Source of the DNA: Maylandia zebra
Lineage: Eukaryota; Chordata; Actinopteri; Cichliformes; Cichlidae
Direction of reading: 5' to 3'
Assembly (NCBI RefSeq): GCF_041146795.1
Contig: NC_135177.1
Coordinates: forward strand, 6,502,560 to 6,566,559
Length of the DNA: 64,000 nt
Shown: positions 49,733 to 60,289 of the stretch, piece by piece
Position numbering within the stretch: the stretch's first letter is position 1
How the letters are laid out: each line of letters opens with the position of its first letter
Program-made: the position numbers and the translations under genes
The notes under the pieces: generated by a model
Databases searched by the model: none
Told to the model about the DNA's origin: nothing
The model's input: only the letters and a program-made list of their open reading frames with translations

Positions 49733-51157
49733 GTGAGTGGTGCTCTGCTTAAAATACTTTATTTTGATGTTTATGAAGGACTAAATGTTAAATCTAATTC
49801 TGATGTGCCATATCATCAAGAGATTATTATGCTTTTGTTGTTGACTCAGCTACTGTTGCAGTGGGAGGTGCTTTGAGTTTTAAATAATGAGGTCAGTGCA
49901 TTGTGAGAAATCCTGTGAGCTCAAAGCTCAGGCCTCAGACTGCACCTGTCACAGGCTGGGCAGTAACAAAGTGCCTAGAGATAAAGTTCCACACTGGTAC
50001 AATGTTGAGTTTTCTGGAGCCACTGTTTTAATGATCGAATGTTTCATAGGTCAGCGTTAAGTTTTGTAACAAACAAAAAACATTGATATGAAAATATGGG
50101 CTTTTTTTGCTTCCTCAGGGGTGTGAATGTAGTGCCATTCCTGGAGATGATTGGTCTACCAGAGTCACTAGTTGGCCTTTTAAGAGACTCATCGAGTGGG
50201 TATGCGCTGACTGCATATGCCATGTACAAGGTAAATTAATTCCAGACTACGTTTAAATTGACTCCCTGCGGCATACCTGCTTCTTACTTTCAAAGCACTT
50301 TATAACCTTGCTCCCCCTTATTTATCTGATCTTCTCCATACGTACTAACCCTGTCGTACACTCCGCTCTTCTTCAGCTTCCCTTCTGTTTGTGCCACCTG
50401 CTCACCCGACTCAGAGCCTTTAGTTGTTCTGCCCCAAGACTTTGGAATGCACTTCCACCAGATCTCTGAACTACAAACTCTCGCTCCACTTTTAAATCGC
50501 ATGTTATGATCGCATTTAACTCATGTAGCGCTCCACTTGTGTTCATTACTTATTTACAGGGTCAGACTACTTTCTTTATGTGAGCTAGTTTGACCTAGCA
50601 AGAAACTAGGTCAAACTCTGTTCCCAGTTAGCTCTGGGAACAGGGCGAATCATGGCGCTAATTCGCCCAGTAATGGTACTGGGAACAAAGGTTTTAAACA
50701 AGCGTGTCATTATCCCACTCCCACACCAGTCACAACCACTGAACCTGGATCCTTTGTTTGGAGCTGTTCTGTCTCGTTGTACATATGAAAAGCACATACG
50801 GTGTATTTAAACTCACTGATGGTTTTTTTTTCTCTCCTACAGATCGCAACCCCTGCTAGATACACGGTGACTCTGGGCGGCACGTCACTGTCCATTCAGT
50901 ATCTCCGCAAGCACGGCTACTTATCCACACCGCCACCAGTTAAAGAGTACTTCCAGGACAAAATGGAGGAGACGAAGGAGAAACTGACAGAAAAGATGGA
51001 GGAGACAAAGGAGAGATTTTCAGAGAAAATTGAGGAGACAAAAGAACGCTTCAATGAGAAAATGGAAGAGACGAAAGACAAGTTCTCTGAGAAACTACAG
51101 GAGACCAAAGACAGAGTCTCTGAGGGAAAAGCCTTCTTTCGAAAGAAAAACGATTAG
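49311..51157 (+). CDS. fam210a: FAM210A, mitochondrial inner-membrane DUF1279 protein (3 coding exons)
   Basis: Coding exons 49311-49732, 50119-50230 and 50843-51157 join in frame to 282 residues (human about 272). Residues 1-60 are Arg/Ser/Ala-rich with few acids, like a mitochondrial presequence. From Asp96 the sequence becomes the conserved DUF1279 region (DPLQDKSIGLFQRFKRTFKQ), with one hydrophobic segment at about 119-140 (PVHLVTSSVWFGTFYYAA). GVNVVPFLEMIGLPESLVGL and IATPARYTVTLGGTS follow. Residues 219-273 are five 11-residue charged repeats. In mammals FAM210A sits in the inner mitochondrial membrane, binds ATAD3A and EF-Tu (TUFM), supports mitochondrial translation, and affects bone and muscle. 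The start ATG 49311 has A at -3; ATG 49317 is an in-frame alternative. Recognition is by remembered family sequence. Confidence 0.95.
50119..50230 (+). CDS. fam210a: fam210a coding exon 3 (residues 141-178)
   Basis: A TTGCTTCCTCAG acceptor ends at 50118. The first base completes the Lys141 codon, followed by GVNVVPFLE. The donor is TACAAG|GTAAAT, with the reading frame in phase 0. Confidence 0.93.
50253..50530 (+). mobile_element. LINE RT C-terminal remnant in fam210a intron 3
   Basis: The + frames give LLTFKALYNLAPPYLSDLL, then LRSSSASLLFVP and CPKTLECTS/LWNALP-like pieces with stops. This is the RT C-terminus of a fish LINE other than copies A and B. It lies in transcription sense with fam210a, is old, and should be spliced out. 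Confidence 0.65.
50587..50683. repeat. Cluster of four consecutive perfect hairpins in fam210a intron 3
   Basis: Stem 1: GTTTGACCTAG / CTAGGTCAAAC (50588-50598 with 50606-50616). Stem 2: CTGTTCCCAG / CTGGGAACAG (50618-50627 with 50634-50643). Stem 3: GGGCGAAT / ATTCGCCC (50643-50650 with 50661-50668). Stem 4: CCCAGTA / TACTGGG (50666-50672 with 50677-50683). All are uninterrupted pairs with 4-10 nt loops. It may be a compact MITE end or a structured intronic RNA. Confidence 0.8.
50843..51157 (+). CDS. fam210a: fam210a coding exon 4 (residues 179-282)
   Basis: A TTTTCTCTCCTACAG-type acceptor ends at 50842. The exon opens with ATC (IATPARYTV) and stops at TAG 51155-51157. It holds the end of DUF1279 and the repeated C-terminal helix. 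Confidence 0.94.
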   Translation: MATPARYTVTLGGTSLSIQYLRKHGYLSTPPPVKEYFQDKMEETKEKLTEKMEETKERFSEKIEETKERFNEKMEETKDKFSEKLQETKDRVSEGKAFFRKKND

Positions 51158-51755
51158 AGAATCATGTCTACAGGTGGTGTCTCTGAAAATATGGTCATGT
51201 TGTGATCTCAACATGATGTACTGAGTAATGTGGGAATCAAATGGCAGATGGTACCTCTGAGACTGGAAGGAGGAGAGAGATGCTGCACTATCCCTGTCCT
51301 GAAACCCTCCTCACACCTCTGTCATGTTTTCTGTTTAAGTGTCCAGTCGAGTCCCTTTCTGTCTGAACTCTGCCTCCCTGCACTAGACAGCAGCTTAGTG
51401 GACTGCTGGCAATGCTACCTTCTGACACTGTCATCTCAGACTGGATTTGCACACACTCAAGTAATCTGTACTCACTCTGTTGGCTGTTTAAAGAGGAGCA
51501 CTGTTCTTGTTTCTCTTGTCACACCCATCAATACAGAAAGGGGTGGGGGGAGGTCTGGGCTTCAGAGATATGAACAATGTGTCCGTGTAATAACAGCACC
51601 TGGAGAGAGCAGTGCTAATCATTGTAGCTGTTAGGGAATAAAACTTGAAGCTCATCTGTGTGTACTAGTCCATTAAAGCCTTTCTCAAGGCTCAGAGTGT
51701 CACCTGCTGTCTTTTCTAATGAGAGATAAATAAAAGTTTTCTAATGTATTTTCAT
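51158..51755 (+). other. fam210a: fam210a 3' UTR with two polyadenylation signals
   Basis: Follows the stop codon. AATAAA occurs at 51637-51642 and 51729-51734, giving likely ends near 51660 and 51755. The TGTGTACTAG sequence after the first signal is GU-rich. Which site is used cannot be told. Confidence 0.6.
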
Positions 51756-52541
51756 TTGATAGCCAAAGCTAATGTGTGACAGCGTTTCAGTGTTCGTGTC
51801 ACTGTTAGGGCAGTAGTGAGTAAATGTGCAGTGCATAAAGCATGTATGAGCTGCACACACAGTGTCACACATGAACAGCAAGAGGGTCTTCATGACTTTT
51901 GCACAACGACACATTGGTTTTGTCAGGAATTCACACAGATGTCCACTGTAAACAACAACAGAATAAAAGTCAAGTGCTAACCAAATGATGTTTGAAACTT
52001 GAAGTTTGTGTTTTATGTAATGTGACAGTGTGTTCTCTGTGCTTCAGCTTTCCCTCACAGTCTAAACAGGTTAATTAGTGTTAATTAGTCTTTGTATATA
52101 ACCAGAGCGTGGATGTGGACATAAATAGTTGCTTCTGCAGTGATTTCCAGTTCTGGCATGTTCCATTAATGGATTAGAGGTAAGATGATGGGATGTCTCT
52201 GTACCTAAACTGACTCCATGTCTTACTCGCACTCAGGTTTCCCGGCTATTATCCTTCTGAGCAAATGTTAATCAGTGTTAGATTTTTTTTTCTCTTTTGC
52301 TGCATTTTGATAATCGTGTGAGGTGTCATCTGCCTTTTCAGGTTTTACAGAGATTGCAGAAGAGATTAAACATAAAATGTCCCGTGATAGGTAGAAGTGC
52401 TTGTGTGAATGAGGCATGTTGTATAGCCAGGACCCTGCAGAAGAGAATGAGTGGATGTAACAGATAATGTAAGCAGGAATAAATAAGTGCTAACAGACAA
52501 ACATGCAACCACACCAAAAACAGAACCTCCCTCGCACTTCC
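51756..52541. other. Non-coding DNA downstream of fam210a
   Basis: No exon recognised. 52380-52420 has GTGTGAATGAGGCATGTTGT, similar to part of the 20141 SINE body, but it is too short to call. Confidence 0.35.
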
Positions 52542-52684
52542 AATAACGGATGATTTTTTTTGGCACTTTAAGCGTTTTTACATTTCCTTCTTGTTTTTGA
52601 TTAAACATTAGTGCTAACAAACTTTAATCAAAAATAGGAAGGAAATATAAAAACGCTTAATGTACCAAAAAATCATCCATTATT
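52542..52684. repeat. Fold-back repeat with ~62-bp arms
   Basis: The left arm 52542-52606 and right arm 52623-52684 are inverted copies at roughly 85-90% identity (AATAACGGATGATTTTTT against its partner). They are separated by ~16 bp. The AT-rich hairpin has no coding capacity. It is best read as a fold-back MITE; no target duplication was found. Confidence 0.8.
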
Positions 52685-53212
52685 GCAGCTGCCAGGGATC
52701 TCTGTAGCTCAAAAGTTTTGAATGAATTCTGATAAAACTTTGTAGTGTTACAGAGGGGGGACTGTGTTAACAATCCGTTAAACCGTGCCATACATCCAGG
52801 CTCTTCAAGGTCAGCAACTTGTTGGTCAAAAGCTTGCAAAAAACAAACCTCAAACTATGATTCTTCAAGTGTTGTTTGTATTGTCAGCAAATAGGAAGTA
52901 CCATACAGAGATTTAAAATATCACGACACAATGGTCCTCAGCCAGAAAGAGCGGAGAAGTTTAAGGATCTCTGGCTCTTGTTCAAGAGTGAGGAGAGAAG
53001 GGAGCAGGAGATCGACAGACAGATTGGTGCTGCAGCTGCAGTGATGTGGATGCTGTCACGGTCCGTCATGGTGATGTCACATTTGAACTCTGACCTCTCC
53101 TTCAAGGTCAACAGATTGAGCTCAAGGTCAAGGTGATAATAATGTTTAATAGAGCAATTTAAAATAATTTTTCTTACAGCTGTTTTTGTATTGACAGCAA
53201 ACATGCATATAC
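52685..53212. other. Non-coding DNA
   Basis: No feature recognised. The overlapping frames at 52876-53136 and 52938-53264 are on opposite strands and neither has domain-like sequence. Confidence 0.35.
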
Positions 53213-53450
53213 AGCAGCGTGGTGGTGCAGTGGTTAGCACTGTTGCCTCACAGCGAGCGGTCATGGGCTCAAAATGCTCTGTGTGGAGTTAGTATGTTCT
53301 CCCTGTGTCTGTGGGTTCTCTCTGTCCAGAGACGTCCAGTTAGTGCGGTTAACTGATGATTCTAAATTGGCCCTGTGACAGCGTATTGACCTGTCCAGGG
53401 TCTACTGTACATCCAGCACCCCTGTCAACCTGAACTGGATAAGGGGGCTT
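53213..53450 (+). mobile_element. tRNA-derived SINE, fairly complete
   Basis: The head GTGGTGGTGCAGTGGTTAGC carries an A-box-like TGGTGCAGTGG. The B box is mutated (GGGCTCAAAATGC). The body has TGTGTGGAGTTAGTATGTTC, TCTAAATTGGCCC and GACCTGTCCAGGG. Same family as 55762-56157. Confidence 0.82.
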
Positions 53451-55761
53451 ATAGGGAATTATATACGTGGATTCTAAATATCAAATGATAGTTTTTGTCC
53501 AAATATCATGTCACATTTGACCTCTGACCTTATTTCACATCTGCCTTTCTTTCAAGTTGACCGCAAAATATGTTTTATTTTTTAAAGAAAGTGTGTCAGG
53601 AGAAAAAGCATGAGCTTCTTAGATAGTTATAAAAAATACCGTATGATAAAATCTGCAATAAGCAAAAAACAAAAAGTAAGGAAATGAGTGTTTGATCGAT
53701 TATTGTAACAATAAATGTCATACCACTGGGCTGGAAAGCCTATTTATTTGTTTATTAAACTGTGACATTTGTAAGAAAAACGCAGTTTTGTGTTGAGCTG
53801 CAAACTTGCCAAACAGTTTTTTCTGTGGATTTTGACTGTTATGTAAAAAGGTCAAATGATTCATATCCAGTTATTTGAAAATCATACATATTTGTGTGAT
53901 CAGAGTAGACCTCTCCCATGCTACTCTTATCTGATTTTTACTGAAGTGCAAACTTCTTAAAGTAAATTTAAAAAAAAAACACACAAAATGTATATATTAA
54001 AAATATAATACTGTTCCATTAAAAATAACTACTGCTCAGAGAGTGAGCTGACTTGGTGGAGGATGTGTTCTCAGAGCGATTCTTCTCTCGTTTAGACAGT
54101 CAGTGTGACAGACCACCCAACTTGGTGTTTCCATCACTTCTACAGATTTTAGGATCATTTAACTCAGTCTGCTGGTTTTAAACATTAAACTGAAATGTAG
54201 AGAAGTAAAAGGAAACAGGTCCTGCCTATACTGAAAATACAGGCTCTAAAGTACATCCTGAATTCAGCAGAAGTTAAAACCATAGAAGGGGCGTGCACTT
54301 GCTAAGATTTCAGTAGATGCTCCCCAGAGATAAAATCCCCAGGCAGGACAACAGGTGGGAAAACGTCCGGTCTGCTCAGTCGGTTACTGTCCACATTCAC
54401 ACCTCACACAGAGAAATCAGTGAGGTCTGAGTATTCTCTCTGCTGTCAGCATCCAGAAATGGTGGGCAGATGCAAATGTCATGCACCAGCCGGCCTCCTT
54501 CATTATGAATCAGATCTGCATGGAAATGGAAACGTGTTGCGTGCGTGAGCTGCAGTGACCTCTGCTGTCCAGACTAATGAACAGCTGCTTATGCAGTCCA
54601 CGGCCCCTCGTATAAACACCTGTTTGTTCTCCCACAGGGACTAAGAAGCGGGGGGCAGAACGAGTCCTCCAATCATTTTAGTGCAAAGACAATCTGTGTT
54701 CCTCAGGTGTGAGCCAGTGGCCAAACATGACCCGAGTGTCAAGATGCCTCTGGGAAGCATGAGGTGAAGCACAGGTTAGGAGAGAAAAAGCTGTCCAAGC
54801 TGTCAAAAAGTCAATGATTTTTCACCACTTTCCATCTTTTCTCAGCAAAGGTCAGCGAATGTTTTAATGTTATTGACAGAATGTGGGTGCAGTACAAAGT
54901 TGCAGTTCGGGTCACATTTGTTGGAACTCTTTGGACTTGAAGCTGTGCTTGTAGTCAGATATAAGCTAAATTATTCTTGCAGGTACGCACTCATTTTCTT
55001 TTGTCCACTTGTCTGTCAGCAAGACCATAGAGAACACAAACAGCTCAATCCCATGAAAGTCGGTGAAATGGAGCAAGGGTAATACTTTGTGTCTCTGAGT
55101 GATCGTCTTTAACTCTGTGAAGTGTAACCAACCACAGCTGATTAACCTGTAACAAGGCTTAATGCTGCTGTAAGGCAAAATGGATTTCTGCGTGTTATTG
55201 TTAGGGAGACTCCGTCCTCAGAGCAAAGACTGTGATCTTAGATACAAGCAGAGGTGATAAAATGTGTAAATGGATATGCTGCTATCGTAAGATCCAGATT
55301 TTTAGCTTTGCATTCCATTGAGATTAAAATAACGAGAGATGAAATTGAAAGTTCCTTTATGTGAATTTAAACTTCTTATAAACTCAAAAGCATTCAGCCT
55401 CTTTGTGACTGATGCAGAGTGGGAAAGCCCACAGTTGGTATCAAGCACAGGCCAACTGGAGTTTGGCCAATTTGCTCTTTAAAACTTTTTATTGTTTCAG
55501 GCTGTTTCATTTCTATTGCTTCCTGTATGAGCTTTTGTTTTGGGTCATGTATGGTGTAATTTTCAGGTGCAATGTTTTTTGCATCTTGGGTTTTCCTCCT
55601 TTTTTTCTATTCACTTTAAGGAATCGAGAAAATAGTTCTCTTGATCAGTGTGTTTGCTTTTGAAGTTGTTCTTGTTCTCGATTACTGCATACGATCCGAA
55701 TGTTTGTGTTCACTCATCTGTCAGTTGTATTTGTATTTTCTTTATTTCTGTTTATAACATC
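53451..55761. other. Non-coding DNA
   Basis: No exon or transposon recognised in ~2.3 kb. 54440-54620 has complex composition (for example TTCATTATGAATCAGATCTG) that could be a conserved element. Confidence 0.35.
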
Positions 55762-56157
55762 CATCCATCCATTCGCTTCCGCTTGTCCTTTTTCAGGGTC
55801 GCGGGGGGCGCTGGAGCCTATCCCAGCTGTCATAGGGCGAGAGGCGGGGTACACCCTGGACAGGTCGCCAGTCTGTCGCAGGGCTAACACACAGGGACAG
55901 ACAACCATTCGCACTTACATTCATTCGCACATTCACACCTAGTGGCAATTTGGATTATCCAATTAACCTATCCCCACAAGCTGCATGTCTTTGGACGGTG
56001 GGAGGAAGCCGGAGTACCCGGAGAGAACCCACGCAAACACGGGGAGAACATGCAAACTCCACACAGAAAGACCCCGGCCTGATGTTGGAATTGAACTCAG
56101 GACCTTCTTGCTGTGCGGCAACAGTGCTAACCACCGTGCCACCGTGCTGCCCTGTTT
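55762..56157 (-). mobile_element. Full-length tRNA-derived SINE
   Basis: Minus-strand order: head GGGCAGCACGGTGGCACGGT, then GGTTAGCAC (A-box region). B-box-like GAGTTCAATTCC comes next. The body includes GGAGTTTGCATGTTCTCCCC, CTCCGGCTTCCTCCCACCGT, CAGCTGGGATAGGCTCCAGC and CGACCCTG. It ends in a (GGAT)n tail at the left edge, 55762-55776. At ~395 bp it is the reference copy for the related SINEs in this window. Confidence 0.92.
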
Positions 56158-56663
56158 ATAACATTTGTTGTGCAATTTCTGCTCCCACCTATACTTATAT
56201 ACTTAAATACTTATAAAATAGTTTGTCACTAGAATTTTACCTCATGCATTCCACCCTGTGCTCATTGACTGTGTGAATGACCTTTCAAGAGTCAGCACTA
56301 TAATATATATATGAAATATCCTGTCTCAGAGTGATGCAGAAAACTAGTTCATGCATTTATTACTTCCAGGCTGGACTACTGTAATTAATTATTATCAGGA
56401 TGTCCTAAAAACTCCCTGAAAAACCTTCAGTTATTTCAAAATGCTGCAGCAAGAGTCCTGACAGGGACTAGAAAGAGAGAGCATATTTCTCCTATATTGG
56501 CTTCCCTTCATTGGCTTCTTGTTAAATCCAGAATTGAATTCAAAATCTTGCTCCTCACATACAAGGTCTTAAATAATCAGGCCCCATCTTACCTTAATGA
56601 CCTTGTAGTACCATATCACCCTATTAGAGCACTTCGCTCTCGCACTGCAGGCTTACTTGAGTA

Positions 56664-56928
56664 TTGAGTCTCGGTCGTTGTGTCCTTGGGCAAGACACTT
56701 CACCCGTTGCCTACTGGTGTTGGCCAGAGGGGCCGATGGCGCGATATGGCAGCCTCGCCTCTGTCAGTGCGCCCCAGGGTGGCTGTGGCTACATTGTAGC
56801 TTGCCATCACCAGTGTGTGAATGTGTGTGTGAATGGGTGGATGACAGGTTGTGTAAAGCGCTTTGGGGTCCTTAGGGACTAGAAAAGCGCTATACAAATA
56901 CAGGCCATTTACCATTTACCATTTAGTA
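56664..56928 (+). mobile_element. SINE nested in LINE, head truncated
   Basis: Starts inside the SINE body (GTGTCCTTGGGCAAGACACT). It contains GGCCGATGGCGCGATATGGC and CGCTTTGGGGTCCTTAGGGA. It ends AAAAGCGCTATACAAATACA, then CCATTTACCATTTACCATTT. It lacks the tRNA-like head, consistent with incomplete reverse transcription. Confidence 0.88.
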
Positions 56929-57445
56929 GAATGGGTGGGAGAGCCTTCAGTTTTCAGGCCCCTCTTCTGTGGAAACAGCTTCCAGTTTGGATTCGGGAGA
57001 CAGACACTATCTCTACTTTCAAGATTAGGCTTAAAACTTTCCTTTTTGCTAAAGCATATAGTTAGGGCTGGATCAGGTGACCCTGTATCCTCCCTTAGTT
57101 ATGCTGCAATAGGTGTGAGCTGCTGGGGGATTCCCATGATGCACTGAGTATTTCTTCTTCAGTCACCTTTCTCACTCAACATCTGTTAATAGAGCTCTCT
57201 GCTGAATCACACTTGTTATTAACCTCTGTCTCTCTTCTACAGCATGTCTTTTGTCCCGTCTTCCTTCTCTCACCCCAACCGGTCGCAGCAGATGGCCCCG
57301 CCCCTCCCTGAGCCTGGTTCTGCTGGAGGTTTCTTCCTGTTAAAAGGGAGTTTTTCCTTCCCACTGTCACCAAAGTGTTTGCTCATAGGGGCTGATGTGA
57401 TTGTTAGGTTTTCTCTGTGTGTATTATTGTAGGGTCCTTACAATA

Positions 57446-57765
57446 TAATAATAATAATAATAATGGATTGGATTTATATAGCGCTTTTCAAGGCACCCAA
57501 AGTGCTTTACAATGCCACTATTCATTCACTCTCACACACTGGTGGAGGCAAGCTACGGTTGTAGCCACAGCTGCCCTGGGGCAGACTGACAGAAGCGAGG
57601 CTGCCATATCGCGCCATCGGCCCCTCTGGCCAACACCAGTAGGCGGTAGGGTAAAGTGTCTTGCCCAAGGACACAACGACCAGGACAGAGAGCCCGGGGA
57701 TCGAACCAGTGACCTTCCAGTTACAGATGCGATTCCCAACCCCCTGAGCCACGCTCGCCCCAAAT
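57446..57765 (-). mobile_element. SINE nested in LINE, complete with tRNA-like head
   Basis: The minus-strand head GGGGCGAGCGTGGCTCAGGG holds a good A box (TGGCTCAGGGG). GGTTCGATCCC ~40 bp on is a good B box. The tail is AAAAGCGCTATATAAATCCA followed by (ATT)n at 57446-57465. AATATA beside both ends is a likely target duplication. Same family as 56664-56928. Confidence 0.9.
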
Positions 57766-57929
57766 ATATAAAGCGCTTTGAGGCGACTGTTGTTGTGATT
57801 TGGTGCTGTATAAATAAAATTGCATTGAATTGAACTGAATGTGTATGTATATGTTTCTCTAAGTATGATAACAAAATATGGCGTCTCAGAAATAATTCTA
57901 ATAGCTGAACTATATTATAATATTGCAGG

Positions 57930-58010
57930 AATTTTACCTCAGAGTGTCAAGCGCCTGAAGCCAACTATTGTTGTGAATTTGTGCAATATAAACACAGCTG
58001 AAATGAACTG
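57930..58010 (+). mobile_element. Old L2-type LINE 3' tail scrap
   Basis: CAAGCGCCTGAAGCCAACTA, TTGTTGTGAATTTGTGCAAT and ATAAACACAGCTGAAATGAA are a diverged copy of the LINE tail just upstream. Confidence 0.5.
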
Positions 58011-60070
58011 TCACATCATAAGTTGTTACACCCATTAAAGTTCTGTCACCCCAAAATCAAGTTGTATGTTTCCTTTGGTCTGTGGTGCTTTTTATCTATC
58101 CAGATTGCTTTGGTGTGATTTGCCCACTTTGGAGATACTGATTGTAGATACGTTTGCCTTCGATAATGTAAATAATGCATATTTCATCAAATATATTGTA
58201 CTGAGATGAGACAATGCAACAATGTGTTTTACCCACTAACTGTAACATTAATGATGTCTTTCTCTGCTTAGCTGTAATTTTAGCTAGCTGTGTACTCATT
58301 TGACAACCAAACCACAGATCTTGATATCCCAAAGAGAGGTATCTAAATGCAGAATCCACCATAGTTGATGCTTCAGTGATGCAAATTGCCAGACGAGTGG
58401 ACTTGAGGTTTCTGTGGGCCTTTGTGGGCTTTGCTGTCTCAGCAATCCAGCCCGAGTTAACTGTCTCCAAAAGGTTCTGGGTATTTAAATGGGCAACAGA
58501 CTGCTGTAGTTGTAGCTGAAAGCATTAGTATTCATCAAAGCAGTTTCCAGACAGGAGGTAACATTTAGGCACGTCTTCCTGATAAGGAAAGGAGGAGAAG
58601 AGGAAAACTTAGAAAGCAGTTTCCTTCTCCTCTATTTCCTGTCTGAGACTGAAAGCCTGGGAGAGGTTCATAGTCTGAGAATGCATCATGGCTCATCTTT
58701 GAAACAAGCAGCAGCTGATGTATGCATGATTTCCTCTGTGACTGCCCTGCATCAGTCTGCCAGCTCTCAAGATGCCTGTTTGTGTCTGTGTGTCATCTGA
58801 AGAGAGTGAGTCAGGAGGAAATGTGAACAGCACTGGGATGGGTTGTGCTCCTAGCAGCAGGAGGTTCATGGAGAGGACGGGAGGCGGGGGTCCTGGGCCC
58901 ACCCTCTCTCTGCACTTGTAAGTGAGGCTAAATGCTTTGAACATTAGCTTTGTTTCACTCTTGCGAATGTTATGACAAGTTGCCAGATGGGCTCCGTCTA
59001 TAAATAAAACGCTCTCGCTGCTGAAATATAACAGAAACTTATGTTTTATGCATCTCATTACTTTACAGGGCTGAGTGAGTCATTTGCTCCTGGCTCAGGA
59101 AGATCTCTGCCAACGATTCTCTAACAAGAAAACAGACGGAAGAAGAGAGAGGATTATGATGTGACCTGAATGTGACCTGCGCTGCATTGGGTAGGGTTAG
59201 AATCAGCAGGTTTGAATGACTGGGGTTCAAACTTACCTGAAGATCAGCAGAGGGGCTCTTTCTCCATCCCACCAAAGAAAGAAACAGTTTGTAGAGACAT
59301 CTCAACATCTCCACTGGACTTTACATTGATCCTCTGAGAGAAAAGGGCTCTGTGTTATGCACCTGACTTTATTCACTCGATTCAAACTTTGTGCTATGAT
59401 TGAATATCTGTAAAAGTTCTCAGCTGCACTAAGAAGTACTAAGTACTAAGAAGCAAATTCAAACAAATCCATCCTGGCAAGCTATACTGACGAGGTGCTG
59501 CTCATCAGCATCTTAGTACGTCTGGGGATTACAAGTCTCATCCTGTGCGGCTCGCTCCATTGCTCACAACTGAAAGAAAATTTGGCCATTTGGTTCACAC
59601 GTGACCTGTGGAATCATCGAAGTTTTACAATCCTGTACCCTGGAGAACCTTCTATGGGGTATTGCTGGAGGGCGAGGTACACAGCACAAAGGACATCTGG
59701 TTCTTTGCGCTGTGTCTATATTTGTCGCATAAAGCTGAGCGCTTTTTCAGTGGGTGTTGGACTCCACAGACATCAGCCAGAGTCAAGAAGGTGTTACATT
59801 TGAAAATCCTGTCACAGCTGTTTGTGGCTCATTTACCTGTATCAGAACACGACCTTTATTGTGCTCACTCTTAGTCTGAGCCCATGAAAGGGTTCCTCCC
59901 TTTGGGTTTGGTGAGAGTCGCTTTCCCAAGCTAAGGACTTTAAGTGTTGTGGAATCTTGTTCACCTGAAATGGTAAATTGGAGCATGAGATACAGATGCA
60001 GTTACTGCTGGTGATGCAGCACCAGAGTATTGTAATAGACCTTTGTTGTGAACTGCTAGTCAGTCTAGCT
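58011..60070. other. Non-coding DNA, one possible minus-strand donor
   Basis: No gene recognised. On the minus strand a CTTCAG|GTAAGT donor stands at about 59235-59240, after a short open frame (59314 down). There is no acceptor or homology to go with it. The open frame at 58693-59058 (minus) has no domain signature. Confidence 0.35.
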
Positions 60071-60255
60071 CAGGGGTGGGCAACTCCAGGCCTCAAGTGC
60101 CGTTGTCCAGCAGGTTATAGATGTGTCCTTGATGCAACACAGCTGATTCAAATGGCTAAATTACCTCCTCAACATGTCTTGAAGTTCACCAGAGGCCTGG
60201 TAATGAACAGGTGCATAAACCCAGGGGACCTGAGACCTGGAGTTGCCTACCCCTG
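60071..60255. mobile_element. hAT-like MITE, 185 bp
   Basis: The left end CAGGGGTGGGCAACTCCAGG and the right end read inward, CAGGGGTAGGCAACTCCAGG, form a near-perfect terminal inverted repeat. Flanks GTCTAGCT and ACCTAGCT agree at 6 of 8 positions, fitting an 8-bp hAT duplication that has mutated. Confidence 0.85.
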
Positions 60256-60289
60256 ACCTAGCTTGAAGTAGAATATTGGTATATCTGTA

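Larger units (their letters stand above)
56325..57838 (+). mobile_element. L2-type LINE 3' half carrying two nested SINEs
   Basis: 5'-truncated LINE of the copy A/B family. RT C-terminus runs at 56340-56660 ([15 protein letters not shown], [40 protein letters not shown]). It resumes at 56930 with [20 protein letters not shown] and runs into the 3' UTR. It resumes again after the second SINE with TATAAAGCGCTTTGAGGCGA and the GAATTG tail. The two interruptions are SINEs of one family in opposite directions. Confidence 0.92.

Noticed and set aside
55700..55942. Short + strand frames around 55.7-55.9 kb
   Set aside because: They fall inside a minus-strand SINE, and the repeated tail explains them.
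59235..59314. Minus-strand exon ending CTTCAG|GTAAGT, possibly ldlrad4
   Set aside because: ldlrad4 is the expected neighbour from mammalian order, but no LDL-receptor-A, transmembrane or C-terminal sequence of it is visible in the 12 kb right of fam210a. The donor alone is weak evidence.
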